Positions 1 to 6,134 of a stretch of 13,520 nucleotides of DNA are shown in pieces (the stretch's first letter is position 1; every line of letters starts with the position of its first letter). The translations under genes were made by a program, and so were the position numbers. The stretch is taken from contig JAUXHQ010000017.1 of the NCBI GenBank assembly GCA_030621455.1, positions 1-13,520 of the forward strand. Reading direction: 5' to 3'. Below the pieces are notes generated by a model that did no database searches, was not told the origin of the DNA, and saw only the letters and a list, made by a program, of their open reading frames with translations. This DNA is from Deltaproteobacteria bacterium. GTDB lineage: Bacteria; Desulfobacterota; UBA8473.

Positions 1-9
1 ATTAGAACT

Positions 10-25
10 AACTTTCTCGAAAGTT
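10..25. repeat. short perfect hairpin AACTTTC-TC-GAAAGTT
   Basis: Seven bases at 10-16 pair exactly with 19-25 around a 2-base loop, and T9/A26 adds an eighth pair. No gene or T-run adjoins it. It lies at the window edge, so its context is unknown. Confidence 0.4.
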
Positions 26-163
26 ATAAGAAGTGTAAACCGGCAAATGAAGGATGCCGAATAGTTGAACCTATTTCGAGGATTTTGTGTTTGAGGATCG
101 TGCAAAGATGGCCTGAAGATGAGATGCACAGATGTGATACTTATTTCATGACAGACCCTTAGT

Positions 164-188
164 GCCGGTTCGATCCCGGCCCTCGCTC
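164..188 (+). other. tRNA-3'-end-like sequence (T-arm plus acceptor strand)
   Basis: Positions 164-168 (GCCGG) pair with 176-180 (CCGGC) around the 7-base loop TTCGATC, the standard T-arm geometry. They are followed by seven bases, CCTCGCT, in the place of an acceptor 3' strand, then C. I could not find a matching 5' acceptor strand (AGCGAGG), D-arm or anticodon arm upstream in the window, so this is not an intact tRNA. It may be the 3' remnant left where an element integrated into a tRNA gene, the end of a larger tRNA-like RNA starting outside the window, or chance. A perfect palindrome, GAAGATCTTC, follows at 189-198. Confidence 0.3.
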
Positions 189-200
189 GAAGATCTTCCT

Positions 201-256
201 TTGACAGGCTGTTGCTCAAATCCCTTTTCGGGTTTGTTTGGGCAACAGCCTGTTGA
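201..256. repeat. 48-bp inverted-repeat element flanked by TTGA direct repeats
   Basis: The 11-base arms at 205-215 (CAGGCTGTTGC) and 242-252 (GCAACAGCCTG) are perfect inverted repeats. Inside them CAAATCCC (217-224) pairs with GGGTTTG (230-236) with one bulged base, giving a long hairpin. The four bases TTGA occur immediately outside on both sides (201-204 and 253-256) in direct orientation, as a target duplication would. The right arm is itself near-palindromic (CAACAG-C-CTGTTG, 243-255). It sits just downstream of the MORN gene on the minus strand and could end that transcript, but no U-run follows the hairpin there. A tiny mobile-element remnant or REP-like repeat is the alternative. Confidence 0.55.
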
Positions 257-294
257 GGAGAATTTTTGGATGTACAACGGCTGAAACAACATCG

Positions 295-675
295 TCACTT
301 TCCCACAAACTCTCCGTTTTTAAACTCACCGACCAGTTTCTTGCCGTCAGCAGACGTCAAGGTCCCTTGTCCATGTATCTTACTGTGCTTAAACTGGCCC
401 ACATATTTGATTCCGTTTGGACGGACCAAAGTACCTTGTCCCTCCAACATGTTGTCCCTGAACTGCCCCACGTATTTTGCACCATCAGCGGATGATAAGG
501 TCCCTTGTCCATGCCTCCTGCCGTCCTTAAACTGACCTACGTATTTTTCCCCGTCGGAAGAGACGAAGGTCCCTTGTCCGTTTATACAATCTCCTTGCAC
601 ACAACCACCAAAAGTGTTCATAGGAAAAAAGCAAATTGACATGATCAATATTGATGTGGCTAAAATCGTTTTCAT
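295..675 (-). CDS. exported MORN-repeat protein
   Basis: A 126-residue protein made almost wholly of MORN repeats behind an export signal. Residues 1-24 have a Lys near the start and a hydrophobic stretch (ILATSILIMSICFF). The residue after FGG is Cys25, so a lipoprotein is possible, but FGGC is a poor lipobox. Four repeats follow with a 23-residue period: GQGT at 33, 56, 79 and 102, and YVGQF or LVGEF at 45, 68, 91 and 114. MORN repeats form beta-hairpin sheets that in other proteins bind lipid or partner proteins; the role here is unknown. The start is ATG at 673-675, seven bases after GGAGGT (683-688). A GTG one codon earlier is too close to that site. The gene follows the OmpA-like lipoprotein by 42 bp on the same strand, so the two are probably co-transcribed and both act in the envelope. 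Confidence 0.85.
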   Translation of the reverse strand: MKTILATSILIMSICFFPMNTFGGCVQGDCINGQGTFVSSDGEKYVGQFKDGRRHGQGTLSSADGAKYVGQFRDNMLEGQGTLVRPNGIKYVGQFKHSKIHGQGTLTSADGKKLVGEFKNGEFVGK

Positions 676-717
676 CACTCATACCTCCCTTTGGGGTTCC
701 CTATTCTTCTTCCCTTC

Positions 718-1353
718 CTAAATCGGCATTATTACGATGTCCACCCGTCTATTCATGGCGTCATTGGAAGATATCGGTTGTGACTCACCGAAACCCACCG
801 TCTGTATCCTTCCGGAATCGACTCCCCTCTGTACCAAGGCATTCTTAACCGCCAGCGCCCGTCTTTCGGATAGACCTTGATTGTAGGCTTCCGAACCTTG
901 CGCGTCTGTATGGCCCTCCACTCTGATCGTTGTCTGTCGGTAATTATTTAATACGTCGGCGACTCTCCCAATCTCCACGTATGCCCCAGGTTTCATGGCT
1001 GCCGAAGCAAAGTCAAACAAGACTTCGGATTGAAAAGTGGTTGTCAGAACATCCTGTGTTCTCTTTACACTCGCGGCCGCACTTCCAGCCACGGCGATCC
1101 TCAATGCTTCCTCTTGCCTGTCCATATACGCACCGATTTGATGGCCGGAGAGCGCACCCAGAGCTGCGCCAATTCCCGTTCCGATGAGTGTTGATTCTGT
1201 GTCTTTACCAATGACTTGACCGAGAATTGCGCCGGTTGCCGCGCCAATCAAGGTGCCTGTTTTTACCCCACTTTGTTTATGTGTGGGTCCTGCACAGGAA
1301 AGAAGATACATGGTGAGTGGCAAAATGACAATGGTTAAAATCCGTCTTTTCAT
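718..1353 (-). CDS. OmpA-family lipoprotein with glycine-zipper segment
   Basis: A 211-residue outer-membrane lipoprotein with a C-terminal peptidoglycan-binding domain. Residues 1-19 are a lipoprotein signal ending in LLSC, with Cys20 as the predicted lipidated residue. Residues 33-75 are rich in GxxxG spacing (GTLIGAATGAILG and again IGTGIGAALGALSG), a glycine-zipper segment typical of the YiaD-like OmpA lipoproteins. Residues 108-211 are the OmpA-like domain, with VLFDF at 111, EGHTD at 146-150, LSERRA at 161 and NRRVDI at 201, the motifs that hold meso-diaminopimelate of peptidoglycan. Its likely job is to anchor the outer membrane to the cell wall. The ATG has a strong site, AAGGAGG (1361-1367), seven bases away. 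It is the first gene of a pair with the MORN protein. It differs from Pal in its glycine-zipper insert. Confidence 0.92.
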   Translation of the reverse strand: MKRRILTIVILPLTMYLLSCAGPTHKQSGVKTGTLIGAATGAILGQVIGKDTESTLIGTGIGAALGALSGHQIGAYMDRQEEALRIAVAGSAAASVKRTQDVLTTTFQSEVLFDFASAAMKPGAYVEIGRVADVLNNYRQTTIRVEGHTDAQGSEAYNQGLSERRALAVKNALVQRGVDSGRIQTVGFGESQPISSNDAMNRRVDIVIMPI

Positions 1354-1373
1354 GACACAGCCTCCTTGATCAG

Positions 1374-1402
1374 CTTGCCGGCACTTCCCTTTTCGGCAAG
1401 TG
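1374..1402 (-). promoter_or_regulatory. alternative-pairing hairpin in the ompA-like leader
   Basis: On the minus-strand transcript CTTGCCG and CGGCAAG (plus positions 1394-1400 and 1374-1380) form a 7-bp stem that ends 6 bases before the AAGGAGG ribosome site. A second stem, CACTT with AAGTG (1398-1402 with 1382-1386), uses overlapping bases, so the two pairings exclude one another. This could tune translation or be fortuitous. It matches no riboswitch I recognise. Confidence 0.35.
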
Positions 1403-1768
1403 TTTGATTTGACAAGACTTGGTTTTTCGGGTAAAAGACCTGCGCTTTATTTCTGGTGGAGTGTTCGTCATTGGCGTTAGCCATCCTTCCGGCTGAGACT
1501 ACAAAAATGGACATTCACCAGTTCATGTACAGTACCCAATAATAATAAACGCCTAACAAAATGTCAACGTCAACTTTTCCTGTGTTTGAAATATTGGGCG
1601 TGCCTCTCATCCCTGCTTCTACACACAACGTCATGTTGACCAGGTTGACCACGACTTTCATAAGATAAACATTAGCGATTTGAGCGCAAGGGAGATTGAA
1701 GAAATCGCCGATAAGGCAGCTAAGCGACAGCAACAGATTCTTGGGGAAATGGGACTGGATTGTTTTCC

Positions 1769-1796
1769 TTGACATAAAATTGGGTTTGATTAAAAT
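1769..1796 (+). promoter_or_regulatory. sigma-70-type promoter, likely for spoT
   Basis: TTGACA at 1769-1774 is a perfect -35 box. TAAAAT at 1791-1796, a 5-of-6 match to the -10 box, follows after 16 bases. Transcription from here would give a leader of roughly 215 bases before the spoT start codon. Another TTGACA at 1888-1893 and a TATTAT at 1957-1962 lie nearer the gene, but neither has a good partner at the right spacing. Confidence 0.5.
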
Positions 1797-2019
1797 GGGT
1801 AGTGCTAAACATGTAGCTGCCCTTTCACTAATATTTTTTGGATGATTCTTGTTTCTATTCCCGCTTTGGGGTATTTTCGTATGCTTTTTGACACTTTTAC
1901 CCCACTTCTAATCTTTTTTATGATAGAGATACCGATTCTACAGATCAAGTATAAGGTATTATGAAAATATTTCTGTGCAAGGGGGATGAGAGTAACTGCG
2001 CACAAAAGATTACACTCCA

Positions 2020-4179
2020 ATGATAAGGTTGAACGATATTATAGATAAGATAAACATGTACAATCCGGACGCAGACATGGGGTTGATGCAGAAGGCATAT
2101 GTGTTTTCAGCCAAGATTCATCAAGGCCAGGTTCGTCTTTCCGGTGAACCTTATCTTGTCCATCCGTTGGAAGTGGCGGGTATCCTTGCTGATCTGAAGT
2201 TGGACATCGGGACTATTGCCACAGGGTTGTTACATGATACTGTTGAAGATACTTATACAACCACAGAAGAAATCGATAAAGAGTTTGGTAAAGAGATTAA
2301 TTTTTTAGTTGATGGTGTTACGAAGATCAGTAAGATCAAATTCGAGTCCCAAGAGGAACAACAGGCTGAGAATTTCCGAAAGATGTTGATAGCTATGGCC
2401 AAGGACATAAGAGTAATACTTATTAAATTGGCAGATAGGCTCCATAACATGAGAACGCTGGAGTATCATTCTACGAAAAGACAAAAGGAAATTGCGCAGG
2501 AAACCCTTAATATTTATGCGCCGCTGGCAAACAGGTTGGGCATAGGTTGGGTTAAGAGTGAGCTTGAGGACCTTTCATTCCGGTTTCTGGATACGGAAGT
2601 ATATTATGACCTGGCTAAGAAAGTAGCCAAAGAGAGGGAAGAGCGGAATGCCTATACAAATGAAGTGAAGTCGATTATTTCAAAAAAATTGGCTGAACAC
2701 AATTTGAATGACAGGGTGGAAGGGAGACCGAAGCACCTCTACGGCATTTACGAAAAGATGAAGAACCAGAATATAGATTTTAGTCAAGTCTATGACCTCA
2801 CTGCATTCAGAATCATCCTTGACGATGTCAGGGGGTGCTACGAAACTCTAGGTATGATCCATGCTTTGTGGACACCTGTTCCCGGTCGATTCAAGGACTA
2901 TATAGCCATGCCCAAGGCCAACATGTATCAATCTTTGCACACTATAGTTATCGGGCCTCGTGGAGAACGGGTCGAGATCCAAATACGCACAGAGGAGATG
3001 CACCGGATTGCGGAAGAGGGGATAGCTGCCCACTGGAAGTATAAGGAAGGAAAGGATGTTGCAGAAAAGACTGACAGAGGATTTGCCTGGCTGAGGCAGC
3101 TTTTGGAATGGCAACAGGATATGAAAGACCCCCGAGAGTTTTTGGATTCAGTCAGAGTTGATCTTTTTCCGGAAGAGGTATATGTGTTTACCCCGAAGGG
3201 GGAAGTAAAGGAGTTTCCTCGAGGCGCTACCCCGGTGGATTTTGCGTATGGTATCCATACCGATGTAGGGCATAAGTGTACGGGAGCCAAGGTAAACGGT
3301 AAGATGGTTCCTTTAAAATATCAATTGAAAAACGGGGATACAGTGAGGATACTGACCTCGTCCAATCAACATCCGAGTGTTGATTGGCTAAACATTGTTA
3401 AAACATCGAAGGCCAAAGCAAAGATTCGTCAGTGGGTTAAGAGTAACGAACGTCAGCGCAGCATCTTATTAGGATCAGACACATGTGAAAGGGAATTCAA
3501 GAAATACAAACTCAACTTCTCAAAACTTGCAAAGTCGGGTGAATTGAAGAAGGTGGCAGGGGAATTTAGCCTGGTTGATGTAGACGATTTGTTTGCCGGG
3601 GTTGGGTATGGAAAGGTCTCTGTTAAACAGATCATAAATAAATTGGTACCTCAAGAGAACGTGGCCAGGGATTCTACAGCGGAGTCAATACAGGAAAAGG
3701 TTACTAAGAAGACAGAACATAAGGAGAGAAGTGGTGTTAAGGTGCGAGGTATTGATAATATAATGGTCCGCTATGGGAAATGTTGCAACCCGTTGCCCGG
3801 TGATCATATAGTTGGATATATTACGCGAGGCAGGGGGGTTACTGTCCATGCTTCCGACTGTCACTCTATTATCCTTCAAGGTGCATCTGAAAGGATGATA
3901 GATGTAGAGTGGGATTTAGACGATAAATCAACGCATCTCGTCTCAATTATGATTGTCTGTGACAATAAGAAGGGACTGCTTGCTGCCATGAGTTCGGCTA
4001 TCGCATCATCGGAGGCAAATATCACAAACGCTCATGTGAGAACTGCCCAAGACGGAACAGCAGTTAACACCTTTGAGATCGAGGTAAGTGATCTGAAACA
4101 CCTTCAAAATATAATGGATTCCCTGAAAACTATTAAGGGAGTCATCAAGGTGGAAAGACTGAAGCAGAGCAGCACCTAG
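2020..4179 (+). CDS. spoT: bifunctional (p)ppGpp synthetase/hydrolase (Rel/SpoT)
   Basis: A 719-residue cytosolic enzyme that makes and degrades the stringent-response alarmone (p)ppGpp. Domains in order: an HD hydrolase (His48 in HPLEV, His72-Asp73 in HDTVEDT), intact and so probably active; a synthetase (GRPKH at 235-239, RFKD at 290-293, YQSLH at 303-307, EIQIRT following); a TGS domain from about residue 385; a zinc/CC region with YGKCCNP (Cys588-Cys589); and an ACT domain from about 645 to the end. The RxKD motif is the form found in bifunctional Rel/SpoT proteins, not the ExDD of synthetase-only RelA. Length is normal. ATG 2020 is the only sensible start (an in-frame stop lies at 1993), and family members begin similarly, yet no SD precedes it. 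Its TAG stop overlaps the rpmB stop. Confidence 0.96.
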   Translation: MIRLNDIIDKINMYNPDADMGLMQKAYVFSAKIHQGQVRLSGEPYLVHPLEVAGILADLKLDIGTIATGLLHDTVEDTYTTTEEIDKEFGKEINFLVDGVTKISKIKFESQEEQQAENFRKMLIAMAKDIRVILIKLADRLHNMRTLEYHSTKRQKEIAQETLNIYAPLANRLGIGWVKSELEDLSFRFLDTEVYYDLAKKVAKEREERNAYTNEVKSIISKKLAEHNLNDRVEGRPKHLYGIYEKMKNQNIDFSQVYDLTAFRIILDDVRGCYETLGMIHALWTPVPGRFKDYIAMPKANMYQSLHTIVIGPRGERVEIQIRTEEMHRIAEEGIAAHWKYKEGKDVAEKTDRGFAWLRQLLEWQQDMKDPREFLDSVRVDLFPEEVYVFTPKGEVKEFPRGATPVDFAYGIHTDVGHKCTGAKVNGKMVPLKYQLKNGDTVRILTSSNQHPSVDWLNIVKTSKAKAKIRQWVKSNERQRSILLGSDTCEREFKKYKLNFSKLAKSGELKKVAGEFSLVDVDDLFAGVGYGKVSVKQIINKLVPQENVARDSTAESIQEKVTKKTEHKERSGVKVRGIDNIMVRYGKCCNPLPGDHIVGYITRGRGVTVHASDCHSIILQGASERMIDVEWDLDDKSTHLVSIMIVCDNKKGLLAAMSSAIASSEANITNAHVRTAQDGTAVNTFEIEVSDLKHLQNIMDSLKTIKGVIKVERLKQSST

Positions 4180-4364
4180 ACTTTATTGACAACTCCGGAT
4201 CTTATGCAACGGGTGCACACATTAATCCTCTTAACTGATCCGTTCTTTGTTGTCCTGACCTTTTGAATATTCGGATACCATCTTCTTTTTGTCTTATTAT
4301 TTGCATGACTTACATTATTGCCAAACAACGGACCTTTCCCGCATATTTCACAAACTCTCGCCAT
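4176..4364 (-). CDS. rpmB: 50S ribosomal protein L28 (zinc-ribbon form)
   Basis: A 62-residue protein of the large ribosomal subunit. The start [20 protein letters not shown] and the central [12 protein letters not shown] are characteristic of L28. Two Cys pairs (5 and 8, 50 and 53) make this the zinc-binding form that many bacteria replace with a Cys-free paralogue under zinc shortage. The ribosome site GAGGT (4370-4374) lies five bases before ATG and almost touches the stop of the upstream DUF523 gene 11 bp away, so translation of the two may be coupled. The stop codon shares CTAG with the converging spoT stop, leaving no room for a terminator between the genes. Confidence 0.95.
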   Translation of the reverse strand: MARVCEICGKGPLFGNNVSHANNKTKRRWYPNIQKVRTTKNGSVKRINVCTRCIRSGVVNKV

Positions 4365-4375
4365 TCCGGACCTCG

Positions 4376-4825
4376 CTAGTCAATAAAAATATTGTACTCT
4401 GAATTTACCCTGATCCCGTTACGGATCAGGAGTGCCGTCAGGACTCCTACCCCTTCCCTCAGGCCCAGGCCAAAATCTCCGTAGATATAGTTAACACCAC
4501 ACGAGGGGCTTTTATCCTTTAGGATTGCAGCTTCAGCCCCCACCAGCCTCATAATACGCAATACTTCTCCGGCACCTCTTGTGAACTGTGTGGTTACGTC
4601 ATTACCCCCCATATCAACAACCCTTGCTTGAGAGTTGAACACGTCAAAACCATCTCCCCCCTCGATTATAGCACCTTTTCTAGGTGTGGGAAGCCCTCCC
4701 AGCTGCTCAGGGCATAGTGGTATAATTGTGTGCTTACGCACTAGATCGAGAAGCCTTGGGCTACTCTTGTTCGACCCATCGTACCGACAGTTAACCCCCA
4801 GCAAACAGGCGCTGGCAATAATCAT
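4376..4825 (-). CDS. DUF523 family protein (TudS-like, putative Fe-S)
   Basis: A 149-residue DUF523 protein. Conserved signatures are [13 protein letters not shown] at 5-17 (Cys7 and Cys13), [12 protein letters not shown] near 37-48, and KDKSPSCG near 107. The family includes the 2-thiouracil desulfidase TudS, whose conserved cysteines bind an Fe-S cluster, so a sulfur-removing or nucleobase-related activity is plausible but not shown here. I start it at the ATG of [10 protein letters not shown] because relatives begin there. GGAGG lies only one base upstream, unusually close. A TTG seven codons earlier (4846), two bases after the purM stop, is the alternative; it has no SD and would rely on coupling. 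It sits between purM and rpmB in one tight minus-strand cluster. Confidence 0.85.
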   Translation of the reverse strand: MIIASACLLGVNCRYDGSNKSSPRLLDLVRKHTIIPLCPEQLGGLPTPRKGAIIEGGDGFDVFNSQARVVDMGGNDVTTQFTRGAGEVLRIMRLVGAEAAILKDKSPSCGVNYIYGDFGLGLREGVGVLTALLIRNGIRVNSEYNIFID

Positions 4826-4848
4826 CCCTCCACCACAGGCCTTCAAGG

Positions 4849-5892
4849 TCAGAGGATTTTGATGGATTTCTGCCCTTTCTCTCTTTGAGTTATCTCTCCG
4901 ATAATGCAGGCTTTCTGTTCCAACCCTCTCAGTCTTATAAGCACGTCCTCAACCTCAGGAGGGGACACCGCCACCACCATCCCTATGCCGTTATTGAAGG
5001 TTTTAAACATTTCGTATTCGTCAACATTCCCCTTTTCCTTGATAAACCTGAAAATAGGAGGAACATCCCATGAATCTTTGTAAACCAGCGCTTGACAGCC
5101 TTTTGGCAATATGCGTGGTATGTTTTCCACCAGCCCTCCCCCGGTAATGTGGGATATCCCGTGGATCTTAAAATCCCTTATTAAGGTAAGGATAGCCTTT
5201 GCATATATCTTGGTGGGTTTAAGTAATTCCTCCCCAATCGGTTTTTCAAACTCTTCCACTCGGGCGGCAACGTCCAGGTCAAGGTCATCAAACAGGACCT
5301 TTCTAACCAGAGAGTATCCGTTACTGTGTAAGCCACTGGAAGTGATACCGATGAGTTTGTCTCCCTTTGTTATGGTGGAACCGTCGATAATGTTATCATT
5401 GTCTACCACGCCTACCGCAAAACCGACCAAATCATATTCATCATCACTGTAGAAAGATGGCATTTCAGCAGTTTCTCCTCCGATCAAGGAACAACCAGCC
5501 TCTTTACATCCATCGACAATCCCCTGGATGATTTGCTCTGCCTTGTCGAGCACCAATTTGCTTGTGGATATGTAATCAAGGAAAAAAAGGGGTTCAGCGC
5601 CAAGGGTCACAACATCATTTACACACATGGCCACCAAATCAATCCCAACAGTATCATGTTTATCCATCATGAACGCGATCTTCAATTTTGTCCCCACTCC
5701 ATCGGTGGTAGATACGAGGACCGGTCTCTTGTATTTGGCTATGTTTAAGGAAAAGAGACCACCAAAGCCCCCAATATCTGTCATAACTTCAGGTCTGAAT
5801 GAGGTTTTGACTAAAGGTCTTATTCTTTTTACTAACTTGTTGCCGATGTCCACATCTACACCGACGCTCTTGTAGGTTCTTTTTTCAGCCAA
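4849..5892 (-). CDS. purM: phosphoribosylformylglycinamidine cyclo-ligase (AIR synthetase)
   Basis: A 347-residue enzyme of de novo purine synthesis. It uses ATP to close formylglycinamidine ribonucleotide into aminoimidazole ribonucleotide in the cytosol. Diagnostic segments are TDGVGTKLKIA (63-73), GIDLVAMCVND (83-93), GGETAEMP (138-145) and SSGLHSNGYSL (185-195), covering the ATP-binding and active-site regions of the PurM/SelD/HypE/ThiL fold. Length is usual and the frame is unbroken. The start is TTG at 5890-5892, well supported by AAGGAG (5899-5904) six bases away; no ATG serves. It is the first gene of purM - DUF523 - rpmB, with 23 bp or less to the next gene. The other pur genes are not in the window. 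I see no purine riboswitch in its leader. Confidence 0.96.
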   Translation of the reverse strand: MAEKRTYKSVGVDVDIGNKLVKRIRPLVKTSFRPEVMTDIGGFGGLFSLNIAKYKRPVLVSTTDGVGTKLKIAFMMDKHDTVGIDLVAMCVNDVVTLGAEPLFFLDYISTSKLVLDKAEQIIQGIVDGCKEAGCSLIGGETAEMPSFYSDDEYDLVGFAVGVVDNDNIIDGSTITKGDKLIGITSSGLHSNGYSLVRKVLFDDLDLDVAARVEEFEKPIGEELLKPTKIYAKAILTLIRDFKIHGISHITGGGLVENIPRILPKGCQALVYKDSWDVPPIFRFIKEKGNVDEYEMFKTFNNGIGMVVAVSPPEVEDVLIRLRGLEQKACIIGEITQREKGQKSIKIL

Positions 5893-5975
5893 TCTCTACT
5901 CCTTGCCGGATTTCCAGGAAATTCTCTACAGGGTGTTTGAGAAAAGTAATAGACACCTGTGAGTGCGAAAATAAA

Positions 5976-6003
5976 ACAAGCCCGAACCGGGCTTTTGACT
6001 TGT
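5976..6003. terminator. terminator-like hairpin between divergent purM and recG
   Basis: AAGCCCG (5978-5984) pairs exactly with CGGGCTT (5988-5994) around AAC. TTTT follows on the plus strand and a T-rich stretch on the minus strand, so it could work in either direction. No gene ends here: purM and recG both start outward from this 239-bp gap. It may be an attenuator in one of the leaders, the end of an unseen small RNA, or a relic. ACAAG and CTTGT just outside could extend the stem. Confidence 0.4.
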
Positions 6004-6120
6004 TACTTAGACCGGATTTTAGCCTGTAGCCATTGAGATGTCAAACCTTTTTTCTTGTCAACCCAAAAATATTCTGGTAACAATAGTTGATATTTGTGTG
6101 TACAAAAAGTCGAAACGATC

Positions 6121-6134
6121 AGGAGTTTCTTGTG
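6121..6134 (+). promoter_or_regulatory. ribosome site that sets the recG start
   Basis: AGGAG (6121-6125) lies six bases before GTG (6132-6134). The in-frame TTG 45 bases upstream (6087) has no SD, so GTG is preferred. Confidence 0.7.

Larger units (their letters stand above)
1354..2019. other. long intergenic region without a convincing gene
   Basis: About 670 bp separate the divergent ompA-like and spoT genes. The stretch holds a leader hairpin near the ompA-like gene, a cluster of GTCAAC/GTTGAC hexamers at 1563-1649, and promoter-like sequence. It also holds two short plus-strand reading frames: 1561-1668 (35 codons, ATG, no SD) and an open stretch at 1590-1772. The latter ends in a charged, protein-like sequence containing SAREIEEIADKAAKRQQQ, whose only usable start is TTG at 1680 and has no SD. 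I do not recognise either. Minus-strand frames at 1515-1775 and 1805-2020 lack ribosome sites and protein-like composition. A second weak promoter, TTGACA (1409-1414) with TAAAAG 17 bases on, lies on the plus strand. Confidence 0.6.

Noticed and set aside
75..188. A complete tRNA ending at the T-arm
   Set aside because: A weak 5-of-7 acceptor match at 75-81 exists, but no D-arm, T33 or anticodon stem can be formed in between.
1515..2020. Two minus-strand frames (86 and 71 codons) upstream of spoT
   Set aside because: There are no Shine-Dalgarno sites, the composition is odd and no motif is recognisable. They cover promoter-like sequence and the repeated hexamers.
5893..6086. Purine riboswitch in the purM leader
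   Set aside because: The hairpins present (5928-5960 imperfect, 5978-5994) do not show the conserved loop and junction sequences of the purine aptamer.
6087..6131. recG starting at TTG 6087
   Set aside because: No ribosome site lies before it, while GTG 6132 has AGGAG at six bases. The extra 15 residues do not look like RecG.
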